Part shown: positions 1 to 7,378 of the stretch, in pieces | Layout: each line of letters starts with the position of its first letter | Numbering within the stretch: position 1 is the stretch's first letter | Assembly (NCBI GenBank): GCA_030603695.1 | Contig: JAUVXF010000010.1 | Coordinates: 27,722 to 91,721 of the forward strand | Direction of reading: 5' to 3' | DNA length: 64,000 nt | From: Natronohydrobacter sp. | GTDB lineage: Bacteria; Pseudomonadota; Alphaproteobacteria; Rhodobacterales; Rhodobacteraceae | The notes under the pieces: model-generated | What the model was told of the DNA's origin: nothing | Database searches by the model: none | What the model saw: only the letters and a program-made list of their open reading frames with translations | Program-made: the position numbers and the translations under genes

Positions 1-663
1 GCTTGGGATACCCAACCCCAAGGCGCGGATTTCAGCTATTTCCGGCTGGTATTTGCATGGTATCGCGCCTTGCGGCGGCTGGGGCTGAATATTGATATCC
101 TGCCGCCCGATACGGCTGATCTGTCGCGCTGGAAACTGGTGCTTGCGCCGGGGCTATTCACTCTCTCGGCGCAGTTGCGCGGCGCGCTGGCGGGCTGCGC
201 GGGGCAAGTGCTGCTGGGGCCGCGCAGCAATTCCAAAACGCCCGATTTCGCCATTCCCACCCCTTTGCCCCCGGCCCTGCCTGGGCTGGATGCGCGCGTG
301 ATGCGGGTGGAAAGCCTGCCCCCCGGTGCAAACATTCCCTTGGAAGGGGGCGGCAATTTTGTGCATTGGGCCGAAGAGATGGAAGGCCAAGCGCCCGTCA
401 CCTTGCGCAGGCAAGATGGGTTGCCCGCCATGATGGGCGGCAAGATCAGCTATCTGGCGGGATGGCCCGATGATCAGACATTGACCAGCATCTTGCGCGA
501 TCTGTGCCAGGCGCAAGGCATTGCCACCTGGGATTTGCCCGATGCCCTGCGCAAACGCGATAGCGGCGCGCGGCGCTTCTGGTTCAACCACGGGGCGACG
601 CCGCTGGTTTGGGAGGGGCAGACCATCCCGCCTGCCGGGGTTATGTGGCAAGAGCGCGCATAG
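1..663 (+). CDS. Beta-galactosidase, GH42 family (C-terminal fragment)
   Basis: The reading frame is open from base 1, so only the last 220 residues are present and the start lies outside the window. The first residues (AWDTQPQGADFSYFRLVFAW) match the stretch of GH42 beta-galactosidases at the end of the barrel leading into the trimerisation domain. The middle (LAPGLFTLS) fits that Rossmann-like domain, and the end (FWFNHG, PPAGVMW) fits the small C-terminal beta domain. Family role: hydrolysis of terminal beta-galactosides. The catalytic glutamates are not visible here. The gene ends 14 bases from the end of the oppositely oriented B12-domain gene. Family fairly sure; substrate unknown. Confidence 0.75.
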   Translation, partial: AWDTQPQGADFSYFRLVFAWYRALRRLGLNIDILPPDTADLSRWKLVLAPGLFTLSAQLRGALAGCAGQVLLGPRSNSKTPDFAIPTPLPPALPGLDARVMRVESLPPGANIPLEGGGNFVHWAEEMEGQAPVTLRRQDGLPAMMGGKISYLAGWPDDQTLTSILRDLCQAQGIATWDLPDALRKRDSGARRFWFNHGATPLVWEGQTIPPAGVMWQERA

Positions 664-677
664 CGGCGCAAGCCCCC

Positions 678-1502
678 CTAACTCGCGCGCGAAGCGATCA
701 CGCGGGCCAGATCGTCACTGGCGGTATCCGCACGGGTAAAGACGATATCCACATCTGCAAGCGCACCAATGCGCGCGCTGACCAACCCGCCAGCAGGCGC
801 CACCCCGATAATGGCACCCGGCACCACCAGTCGCAGCGCCACAACCAGCCGCGCCAAGGTATCCAGCCTATCTTCGGTGCTGAGCGACAGGCCAATGATG
901 CGCGGGCAGGTTTCTTCGGCATGGCGCACAAGGCCATCAAATTCAGTGCCGATCTGCAAATCTATTTGCCAGTTGTTTTCGCGGAAATGATCGGCCGCAA
1001 TCGTAACCCCGATCCCATGATCCTCTCCCGGAACCGTGGCGAAAAGCGCGCTGCGCTCGGCATCGACAGCACGAAAATCTATCATGCGCTCTGCCCGCAA
1101 GGCGCGCATCAGCGCATAAAGATGGCCCGTGCCCAGCGTCACATCCATGAAGGACAATTCATCATTGTCCCATTTCTCACCCAGTTTGCAGGCGGCGGCA
1201 CTGATATAGCCAAAATACACGCCCCAGCGCGTAACCCCCTCTGCGCGGCGCGATTCTATAAACTGTTGTGCGGCTTGCGGGTGTGGCTGGATCAGGGCCT
1301 CACAAAACGCTTCAATACTTTCGGGGGTGATTTCCGGTGCAACCTGCGCCTCTTTTGCGCTGGAATGCGTGGCAAGCCGTTTAAGCACATCGCTGGCCAA
1401 AGCCTCTACGGCCTGTGGCGCAAATGTGCTGCGTTTGAGCGCGAAAAGGGATGCCGTGCGCGCATAGATCGCAGGATCAAAGACAAAATCTGCATCTGCC
1501 AT
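678..1502 (-). CDS. B12-binding (AerR/PpaA-like) regulatory protein
   Basis: Protein of 274 residues. The start is placed at the ATG at 1502 because GGGGGAG lies 7 bases upstream; an in-frame ATG at 1538 would add 12 residues but has no such site. The first half is helical. The second half has the sequence GEDHGIGV followed by ADHFRENNW, the signature of the cobalamin/heme-binding Rossmann domain found in AerR and PpaA, regulators that tune photosynthesis genes in Rhodobacter with CrtJ/PpsR. No enzymatic domain is visible, so a sensory or antirepressor role is inferred. It is not beside photosynthesis genes in this window. A 16-bp perfect palindrome lies about 140 bases upstream. Confidence 0.7.
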   Translation of the reverse strand: MADADFVFDPAIYARTASLFALKRSTFAPQAVEALASDVLKRLATHSSAKEAQVAPEITPESIEAFCEALIQPHPQAAQQFIESRRAEGVTRWGVYFGYISAAACKLGEKWDNDELSFMDVTLGTGHLYALMRALRAERMIDFRAVDAERSALFATVPGEDHGIGVTIAADHFRENNWQIDLQIGTEFDGLVRHAEETCPRIIGLSLSTEDRLDTLARLVVALRLVVPGAIIGVAPAGGLVSARIGALADVDIVFTRADTASDDLARVIASRAS

Positions 1503-1823
1503 GTATATCTCCCCCAAGCCCTGAGGATACATTGGCATACAATGCTTTCAAGCCCAAGCGCAGCCAAAGACCGCATTTATTTATCCTATACCCCGCCAAA
1601 GCGGTGCTTGCGGCTTGTATCCGGGTGCGGGACTACCCATCTAACCTATATAGGTTACACCTGCGGGGCTGAATGCGCCCTTGGTGAAAAGTCGGTTTTC
1701 AAGGCGCCCAATCTTGCGCAGCCCGTCCCAAAGCCCTGAAAGACAGAACAAATTCACACGCTGATCCGGCAGCGCGCGGATAATCCGTGCCGCGCCATGG
1801 ACTTTGCAGAAGGAAGATTAGGC
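1503..1823. other. Intergenic region, 321 bp, upstream of the B12-domain gene and the zinc-ribbon gene
   Basis: This gap separates two divergent genes and should hold both promoters. It contains the perfect palindrome at 1642-1657 and a smaller inverted repeat, CATTG N5 CAATG, at 1530-1544. I looked for the PpsR site TGT-N12-ACA, expected near photosynthesis regulators, and did not find it. No convincing coding frame was seen. Confidence 0.6.
1642..1657. promoter_or_regulatory. Perfect 16-bp palindrome, operator-like
   Basis: The bases TAACCTATATAGGTTA read identically on both strands, with no spacer. It stands in the divergent promoter region between the B12-domain regulator and the small zinc-ribbon gene. 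Its AT-rich centre in a GC-rich setting suggests a binding site for a dimeric repressor; the regulator is unknown. Confidence 0.5.
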
Positions 1824-2027
1824 ATGACTGGCAGAAATCTGGATTTCCTCAGCCCAAAACCCGCAAGCGGCGATATCGCTGCAAACCGACACTGCCTAAG
1901 CTGCAAGGGCACTTTCTGGAGCGAGGGATTCGGAGAGCGAATCTGCAAGCAGTGCAAAACGCATTCTTCGTGGAAATCGGGGATATCTTCGGGCGATGGC
2001 GGTTCAAGGCGGCGTTCGGCAAAATAG
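1824..2027 (+). CDS. Small zinc-ribbon-like protein
   Basis: Protein of 67 residues. The start at 1824 is chosen because AGGAAG sits about 7 bases upstream; an in-frame ATG at 1797 lacks this. Two CxxC pairs at residues 24-27 and 41-44 (CLSC, CKQC) make a four-cysteine zinc ribbon. The C-terminal tail is rich in serine, glycine and arginine. I recognise this as a type of short protein common in Rhodobacteraceae but know no assigned function. It is read towards the wza-like gene and ends 31 bases from that gene's stop. Confidence 0.65.
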   Translation: MTGRNLDFLSPKPASGDIAANRHCLSCKGTFWSEGFGERICKQCKTHSSWKSGISSGDGGSRRRSAK

Positions 2028-2058
2028 CCGCTGGCCCCTGAACAGCGCCCAATCCAGC

Positions 2059-3174
2059 TTACAGCCCTTGCACGGTGTCTATAGCACGCACGGTTGGCAA
2101 TACCCGTGTGATCGTGTCATTCCAGCGTTGCAACGGCGCGCGCAACACATAGACCACATCGCCCGGCTCCAGCATGAAGCGCGTGCCCAATAGCAGCCCT
2201 TCGGGGCGCGAGGTATCAAGCACGAAAACCCGCGTCATGGACTCATACGCGCGAAACACCAAAACACCGCGCGCATTGGCCCGCCCGACATTCAGGCCAC
2301 CGCGGCGCGTGATGGCCTGTGTCAGGGTAATCTGCTCGCGCGAGAGATCGACAACATCGGGCTTGGCCACTTCGCCCAGAAGATAGGCTTCTTCGGCCCT
2401 GCGGCGCGGGATATTCACCACATCGCCATCAATCAGAACCGGGTTGTTCTGCAACAAACCCGCCTGCAAGAACCCCTCCACATCCACCTGATGCAGACGC
2501 CCGGCGCGCTGCACGGTGACGGCGCGCATATCGGCTGCATCGGTGAATCCGCCTGCGGCATTGGCCGCTTCTATCAATGTCAGCGGCACCGAGCGCAGCG
2601 CTTGGCGGTTGGGTGATTTCACCTCACCCGTCACAACCACAGCCTGTGCATTGAAACTGGCCACGCGCACATCCACTTGCGGATCGGGGATGAAGGCTGA
2701 AAGGCGGGTGGCAATCTCGGCGCGGATGGCTTCCACACTGCGCCCGCGCGCAGGGACAGAGCCTATGAAGGGATAGCTGAAGCTGCCATCCTGCCCCACC
2801 TGAAACCCGCTTTCGGCCGCACTGCGCTGCGGCCCGGCTGGCATGGTCAGTTCCGGCTGGTTGAACACAATCACCGAAAGAATATCCCCCACCCCGACCC
2901 GGTAACTCCAATTCGGCGTGGCAGGCAGTGTGGTGGCCTGCGGCACACGCGCCGCCCGCGAGAAACTGTTGATATTCGTGGCATCCAGCGCGATCACCTC
3001 GACCGTTTCATCCAACGCGCCCTGTCCGTCAGATGACAGCGGAAAGGTTGTATGCCCGTCAGCACAGGCCATCAGGAAAAGTGGCAACACCAAAGCCGCA
3101 AACGCCCGCCGCAAGCCGCGCGGGGCGGCAGAGAACGAAACATGGCTGGCGGGGGAAAGGGCGATGGTAATCAT
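2059..3174 (-). CDS. Polysaccharide export outer-membrane lipoprotein (Wza-like)
   Basis: Protein of 371 residues. It begins with a signal sequence ending in the lipobox LMAC, with Cys37 as the lipidated residue. The segment near residues 90-190 (YRVGVGDILSVIVF, then DGSFSYPFIGSV and VDVRV) is a Poly_export domain, followed by SLBB-type repeats (VVVTGEVKSPN and AYLLGEVAKP). Family members form the outer-membrane channel that exports capsule or exopolysaccharide. It is the last gene of the apparent operon with the tyrosine kinase and phosphatase, separated from the kinase by 395 bases that include hairpins. No Shine-Dalgarno is obvious; the start could be a few codons off. Confidence 0.88.
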   Translation of the reverse strand: MITIALSPASHVSFSAAPRGLRRAFAALVLPLFLMACADGHTTFPLSSDGQGALDETVEVIALDATNINSFSRAARVPQATTLPATPNWSYRVGVGDILSVIVFNQPELTMPAGPQRSAAESGFQVGQDGSFSYPFIGSVPARGRSVEAIRAEIATRLSAFIPDPQVDVRVASFNAQAVVVTGEVKSPNRQALRSVPLTLIEAANAAGGFTDAADMRAVTVQRAGRLHQVDVEGFLQAGLLQNNPVLIDGDVVNIPRRRAEEAYLLGEVAKPDVVDLSREQITLTQAITRRGGLNVGRANARGVLVFRAYESMTRVFVLDTSRPEGLLLGTRFMLEPGDVVYVLRAPLQRWNDTITRVLPTVRAIDTVQGL

Positions 3175-3569
3175 GTTGCTTTATACTCGTGTCTGACAGC
3201 GCCCCGCCTGATCGCAGGCGACAAGGGCAATCTGGCCCTGCCACACTCTATCAGGATTGGCGCGTTTGCGCTTATATTACCCAAAAGAGCAATACTTTCG
3301 TTTTCGATACATTCGCACCCCCTATCGCGCAACCTCTTTGATGTCGGGACATGGCCAACCAAAGCTTGTGTTGCGGATTTGCGCCAGCGCCCCCTGTTTG
3401 CGATGCAACGCGCAGTCTTGTTTCTCAGCGGCCCCGAACACCCTGGCAAAATGCTGCATTGCACCAGATATCAGCTTGCCCGAAGGCAAGCTTTCGCCCT
3501 GCTGCCAACACCAAAGGGTGTCGCCCCTCTGTTTACGCAAAACCGGTGTCCAGTTTTGCGCGACAGGCT
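3175..3569. other. Intergenic region, 395 bp, between the kinase and export genes
   Basis: No convincing gene: the short open frames here show no family features. It holds a RUP-like palindromic repeat directly after the kinase stop codon (3531-3570), a short hairpin with a UUCG loop on the minus strand (3474-3491), and an AT-richer stretch near 3270-3330 that may hold a promoter for the export gene. The hairpins could lower export-gene transcription relative to the kinase. Confidence 0.55.
3474..3491 (-). terminator. Hairpin with UUCG tetraloop between kinase and export genes
   Basis: On the minus strand GCTTGCC TTCG GGCAAGC forms a 7-bp stem closed by a UUCG loop. No U-run follows, so it is more likely a processing or pausing hairpin than a full terminator. 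Confidence 0.4.
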
Positions 3570-3570
3570 C
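3531..3570 (-). repeat. RUP-like dispersed palindromic repeat, copy 1
   Basis: Read on the minus strand this begins GAGCCTGTCGCGCAAAAC and contains GCAAAACTGG opposed by CCGGTTTTGC. It aligns with the plus-strand element at 59799-59844, which begins GAGCATGTCGCGCAAAAC. The form resembles intergenic palindromes widespread in Rhizobiales and Rhodobacterales genomes. It starts right at the kinase stop codon. Confidence 0.7.
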
Positions 3571-5825
3571 TAGTCGCCGCGTTGCTGATAGGAATAGCGA
3601 TAGCCATACCCATACCCATAGCCATATCCATAGCCACCTTTGGCCTTGCTGGGATCAAATCCATTCAGCACCGCCCCGGCCAGACGCTGCCCGGAAGATT
3701 GAAATATCTTGAGCGTGGCCTCAATCTCTCCGGGCAATGTTTTGTCATGGCGGGCGATCAGAATGGTTGCGCCAGAGTTGCGGCCCAGAATCACAGGGTC
3801 TGTCACGGCCAAGGCAGGTGGGCTATCCAGAATGACCAGATCAAAGTGACGCGAACACCACTGGAACAAATCCTGCAACTCTGCACGCATCAGCAATTCT
3901 GACGGGTTGGGCGGATAGCGCCCTGTGCCGATGAAATACATGTCATCCACAGGGCCATGCTGGATCACATCTTCGGGGCGCTTGGTTCCCGCCAGAACCT
4001 CTGCCAGCCCCGGATGGTTGCGCGGCTGGTTCATGTAGCGGCGCAATTGCCCGCGCCGCATATCGGCATCTATCAGGCATACACGCTGACCGGCTTGGGC
4101 GGCGACAACAGCCAGATTGACAGACAGAAAGCTTTTGCCTGCCTCTGGATGGGTGGAGGTCAGAGTCAGGGTAGGCGTGCCGGCATCCAACATACCGAAA
4201 TGCAAACTGGTGCGCAAAGAACGCAGCGCCTCTATTGTCATATCTGTGGGGCTGGTCAGCGCCAGAATGGGCAGGGCACCATTTCGCCGCCCTTGGGTGT
4301 CTGCCTCGCGATTGTAATTGACCGTTGCAAAAACAGGCAAGCCCATACGCTCCAACTCTGCTGCGTCCTGTATGCCCTTGCGCAGCCACGACCGCAGCAA
4401 CACAACGCCAATCGCGACCATGAAGCCCAGCACCACCCCCAGCGCCAAAAGCAGATCACGGCGCGGCGCGATTGGATCGCGTGCGGCAATGGCGGAATCC
4501 AGAATGCGCACACTGCCAATGGTGCTGGCGCGCATGACCTCTACCTCTTGCGCGCGGGTCAGCAACTCCAGATACAAGCGCTGCGCCAGATCGACATCGC
4601 GCTGCAAGTTGATGATCTGGCGCTGGGTTTCGGGCAAATCGCCAATCTGTTCGCGCAACCCGTCCAACCGGGTTTGCAGGCGCGCGCGTTCATCCAGCAA
4701 CAGGCGGTAATTCGGGTGCAAGGGAGTGAAGCGCAAGGACAATTCATCCTCACGGCGCTGCAACTCTGCAAGCTGCGCTTCAACGCGCGTCACCTCGTCC
4801 AGAATGGTCTGGGTTTCCAGCCGCAAATCTACAGAGACTTGCTGCATCTGAAACGCATTCAACGCCGCTTCGGCCTGACGCAAAGCCTGCTCTGCCATGG
4901 GGATCTGTTCCCGAATGAAATCCAGACTTCCTTCGGCCTGCGCGGCACTGCGATTGATATTCTGGCGCTGATAGGCGCGCAAAATCGCATCCAAGGCGCG
5001 GGCATTTGCTGCCCTGTCCGGCCCCGTGACGCGCAGTTCCAGAATGCCCGAACCACGCCCGCGCTCGCTGACAGTCAGGCGCCTGCGCAAATCCTCTATG
5101 GCCTCGCCCTCGCCGATCTGGCGCAAGTTGTAAACACGGCCAGGGGCGGCGCGGATGTCGGATATCAGCATGGTGAAGCCCAGCGCTTCCAGACCAAGGG
5201 GCGCGCCAACCTGCCCCGTCAACATATCGCCATTCGGCAGTTCGACAGTATAGGCGCCCCCTTCGGCCACTGTCAGGCGCAAATACTGATTCAGCCATTC
5301 CGGCGGGACAACCAGATTTTGCAGCGCAAGCCACTCTCCCGGCCGGGCAAAGCGCTGCGGAAACAAGCGCTGCACGCCCCAAAGCCTGTAGCGCGACAGC
5401 ACTACGCCCATGACAGGCGCACGTTCAGGTCGCACAACCCAATCCAGATTCTGATCGGCCACAGCGCGCCCCAGCACCATGCGCGAGCGCAGGATTTCCA
5501 CTTCTGTCACACTGCGCGGATCATCCTCCACCATCGCGCTCAGGCTTCCCGGCAGCATCATCGCGGCATTTTTCTCTTCCAGCTGCACCAAGGCATCGGC
5601 CTGAAAGGTGGGGGCCGTATTGGCAAAGCTGAAGGCCGCAACCGCCAAACCCAACCCCATGCCCAGAATAATCCACAGCTTGCCTTGCCAGATCAGGCCG
5701 AATAGCTGGCCCAGATCAATCTCATCCGATACCTGCCTTTCGGCCACAGGGGGCTGTGCGGGCACACCGCGTATTTCGGGGAAAGCGCCATGCGTGCGAA
5801 CAGCAGGGTCAGGCCGTGCATCCAT
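3570..5825 (-). CDS. Polysaccharide co-polymerase / BY-kinase (Wzc-like)
   Basis: Protein of 751 residues. An N-terminal Wzz-type domain is flanked by membrane segments near residues 50-70 and 455-475, with a long coiled coil between. The cytoplasmic kinase domain follows: Walker A HPEAGKS near 560, Walker A' CLIDADMRRG near 583, Walker B VILDSPPA near 665. The C-terminus alternates glycine and tyrosine (eight tyrosines), the usual autophosphorylated tyrosine cluster. Family role: controlling chain length and export of extracellular polysaccharide by cycles of phosphorylation. The cognate phosphatase gene lies 5 bases upstream. No Wzx, Wzy or glycosyltransferases are in the window. Confidence 0.92.
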   Translation of the reverse strand: MDARPDPAVRTHGAFPEIRGVPAQPPVAERQVSDEIDLGQLFGLIWQGKLWIILGMGLGLAVAAFSFANTAPTFQADALVQLEEKNAAMMLPGSLSAMVEDDPRSVTEVEILRSRMVLGRAVADQNLDWVVRPERAPVMGVVLSRYRLWGVQRLFPQRFARPGEWLALQNLVVPPEWLNQYLRLTVAEGGAYTVELPNGDMLTGQVGAPLGLEALGFTMLISDIRAAPGRVYNLRQIGEGEAIEDLRRRLTVSERGRGSGILELRVTGPDRAANARALDAILRAYQRQNINRSAAQAEGSLDFIREQIPMAEQALRQAEAALNAFQMQQVSVDLRLETQTILDEVTRVEAQLAELQRREDELSLRFTPLHPNYRLLLDERARLQTRLDGLREQIGDLPETQRQIINLQRDVDLAQRLYLELLTRAQEVEVMRASTIGSVRILDSAIAARDPIAPRRDLLLALGVVLGFMVAIGVVLLRSWLRKGIQDAAELERMGLPVFATVNYNREADTQGRRNGALPILALTSPTDMTIEALRSLRTSLHFGMLDAGTPTLTLTSTHPEAGKSFLSVNLAVVAAQAGQRVCLIDADMRRGQLRRYMNQPRNHPGLAEVLAGTKRPEDVIQHGPVDDMYFIGTGRYPPNPSELLMRAELQDLFQWCSRHFDLVILDSPPALAVTDPVILGRNSGATILIARHDKTLPGEIEATLKIFQSSGQRLAGAVLNGFDPSKAKGGYGYGYGYGYGYRYSYQQRGD
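3588..3635 (-). repeat. Hexanucleotide tandem repeat coding the Gly-Tyr tail
   Basis: Eight six-base units alternate a TAT tyrosine codon with a variable codon, mostly a glycine codon (GGC, GGA, GGG). Two adjacent units are identical (GGG TAT), which makes slipped-strand change in tyrosine number possible without frameshift. Confidence 0.7.
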
Positions 5826-5830
5826 CTGGT

Positions 5831-6292
5831 TTATCCATGTGTCTTATATGTCAATTTCTCGGCCCAAAGACGCGCGCCATCCCGGATTTGCAGGAAAACT
5901 GCCTCGTGAAATTCTGGCGAGCGGCGATAGGGATCGGCAATCCCCTTCCCACCGCACCAGTGATCAAACAGCATCACCCGGCCGGACAGATCAGGGGCAA
6001 GGCGCGCGATCTCTTGGCGGTGGCCGGGTTCCATGACCAACACAAGGTCATGCGCCTGCCCCAAAACGCGGGTAAATTGCTGCGCGATATGGCCATCCAC
6101 AATCACGCCATGGCGCGCGGCCACAGCGCTGGCAGTGGCATCTGCCGCATGCCCGACAAGCGCGCCAAGCCCGGCAGACCTGACCACAACGCCAGACCCG
6201 CGCGCAGCCAGATCGGCAGCAAGCGCGCGCTCTGCCACCGGAGAACGGCAAATATTGCCCACACAGACAACCAAGACAGAGCGAAAATTCAT
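5831..6292 (-). CDS. Low-molecular-weight protein-tyrosine phosphatase (Wzb-like)
   Basis: Protein of 153 residues from the ATG at 6292; a TTG codon directly upstream is a possible alternative start. The P-loop C(X)5R is CVGNICR at residues 10-16, followed by SP, and the general-acid aspartate lies in ADPYRRS near residue 121. These are the two signatures of the LMW-PTP family. The gene precedes the BY-kinase by 5 bases, so it most likely dephosphorylates that kinase's tyrosine tail. An AT-rich region upstream probably holds the promoter of this three-gene operon. Confidence 0.9.
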   Translation of the reverse strand: MNFRSVLVVCVGNICRSPVAERALAADLAARGSGVVVRSAGLGALVGHAADATASAVAARHGVIVDGHIAQQFTRVLGQAHDLVLVMEPGHRQEIARLAPDLSGRVMLFDHWCGGKGIADPYRRSPEFHEAVFLQIRDGARLWAEKLTYKTHG

Positions 6293-6398
6293 CAAAAACG
6301 GCCCCGCATTTCAGTATCTGCGGATATTCGCAACAATGCCCCGCTGTCAGACTGCGTATCTGATAGGCCCAAAGGCAAGCCCAATCCACCCTAAAGTG

Positions 6399-6427
6399 TT
6401 ATTTATATAACTATCTAGAGTTTTCAA
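6399..6427 (-). promoter_or_regulatory. Candidate promoter of the polysaccharide operon
   Basis: On the minus strand TTGAAA (6427-6422) is followed by an AT-rich stretch containing TATAAA (6407-6402) and AAATAA (6404-6399). Spacing is 14 or 17 bases, so the exact minus-10 element is uncertain. Confidence 0.25.
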
Positions 6428-6527
6428 TCTTAAAAGTATTCCCCTGTAGGTTGACCAGCGCCGTGGCAATGGGCGCAGGCGCGCACCCCCGGCGCTGCGG
6501 CAGGTGGCTGGCCTGCGCCTCCGGCGG

Positions 6528-6548
6528 GGATATTTTTGCCAAGATGAA
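6528..6548 (+). repeat. Dispersed TATTTTTGCCAAGATGAA motif, copy 1
   Basis: Twenty-one bases here are identical to 16724-16744 on the minus strand. Both copies follow GC-rich hairpin-forming sequence, so the element has the look of a terminator stem plus T-run with a conserved tail. Confidence 0.55.
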
Positions 6549-6636
6549 TGCGGAAAAGGCGCACGCGCGCCCCATGACAGCCGCGAGGCGCGTTGAGGTG
6601 AGGGGCGGCGCGCCCGATGCAGGCCAAGCGGCCCGG

Positions 6637-7272
6637 TTAGAATTCGACCCCTTTTTGCGCCTTGATCCCGGCGCGGAACGGGTGCTTGATCTCTGTCATC
6701 TCTGTGACCAGATCGGCAATTTCGATCAATTCGGGTTTTGCATTGCGCCCAGTGAGAACCACATGGGTCATGGGGGGTTTTTCATCCTGCAAGAAGGCCA
6801 CGACTTCGGCGATGGGCAGATAGTCATAGCGCAGCGCGATATTGATTTCATCCAGAAGGACAAAGCGCATATCGGGATTGCGGATAAGGTCTTTGGCCTG
6901 TTCCCAGCCAGCGCGGGCGGCGGCGATATCGCGGTCGCGATCTTGGGTATCCCATGTGAACCCTTCGCCAGAAACGACAAAGGTGCATTCCTGCGCGAAG
7001 CGCGCGCGCAGAAATTCGCGCTCGCCCGTGACCCAGTTGCCTTTGATGAATTGCACCACGGCGCAGGGCATTTCATGCGCGATGCAGCGCATGATCATGC
7101 CAAAGCCAGAGGATGACTTGCCCTTCCCTGCGCCAGTATGAACGATGACAAGACCCTTTTCGCCGGTTTTTGTGGCCATCATCTTGTCACGCGCGGCTTT
7201 GATCTTTTGCATCTTGGCGCGGTGGCGGGCGGCCTCTGCTTCCGGGGTGGCGGGGGGTTCGGGCGTTGTCAT
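6637..7272 (-). CDS. cobO: Cob(I)alamin adenosyltransferase CobO
   Basis: Protein of 211 residues, the usual length. It attaches the 5'-deoxyadenosyl group of ATP to the cobalt of corrinoids in cobalamin synthesis and salvage. The P-loop is HTGAGKGKSSSGFG near residues 46-59, then the conserved GNWVTGERE and the Walker B-like FVLLDEINIAL. The end, HPFRAGIKAQKGVEF, is the characteristic CobO tail. No other cobalamin synthesis genes are in the window. A B12-dependent regulator is encoded about 5 kb away, but a link is only suggestive. Confidence 0.95.
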   Translation of the reverse strand: MTTPEPPATPEAEAARHRAKMQKIKAARDKMMATKTGEKGLVIVHTGAGKGKSSSGFGMIMRCIAHEMPCAVVQFIKGNWVTGEREFLRARFAQECTFVVSGEGFTWDTQDRDRDIAAARAGWEQAKDLIRNPDMRFVLLDEINIALRYDYLPIAEVVAFLQDEKPPMTHVVLTGRNAKPELIEIADLVTEMTEIKHPFRAGIKAQKGVEF

Positions 7273-7337
7273 GGCAGAGTTCCTTGTCTGAAAGCGCGCG
7301 GGCCGCCCTTGTTGCGCGGGGGCGCCGGAAGATCAAG

Positions 7338-7370
7338 CCTTGGCCCGCCCTGCAGGGTGGCGGGCCAAGG
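7338..7370 (-). terminator. Strong hairpin after ilvD
   Basis: A perfect 12-bp stem, CCTTGGCCCGCC against GGCGGGCCAAGG, encloses a 9-base loop, just 3' of the ilvD stop. No U-run follows, so it may act with Rho or protect the 3' end. Confidence 0.6.
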
Positions 7371-7378
7371 CGGGGCGG

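Larger units (their letters stand above)
6293..6636. other. Intergenic region, 344 bp, between wzb-like gene and cobO
   Basis: The part near 6390-6445 is strikingly AT-rich for this genome and likely carries the promoter of the polysaccharide operon. The GC-rich part holds copy 1 of the TATTTTTGCCAAGATGAA motif (6528-6548). Open frames here lack family features. Confidence 0.5.

Noticed and set aside
1503..1641. PpsR/CrtJ sites (TGT-N12-ACA) near the AerR-like gene
   Set aside because: Several TGTAT words occur but none has ACA at the correct distance.
3957..5705. A 582-residue plus-strand open frame antisense to the BY-kinase
   Set aside because: Composition is dominated by Gln, Ala and Arg with no domains; it mirrors the kinase codons.
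7273..7378. Cobalamin riboswitch ahead of cobO
   Set aside because: The gap is only 106 bases, is mostly the ilvD hairpin, and shows no B12-box-like sequence.
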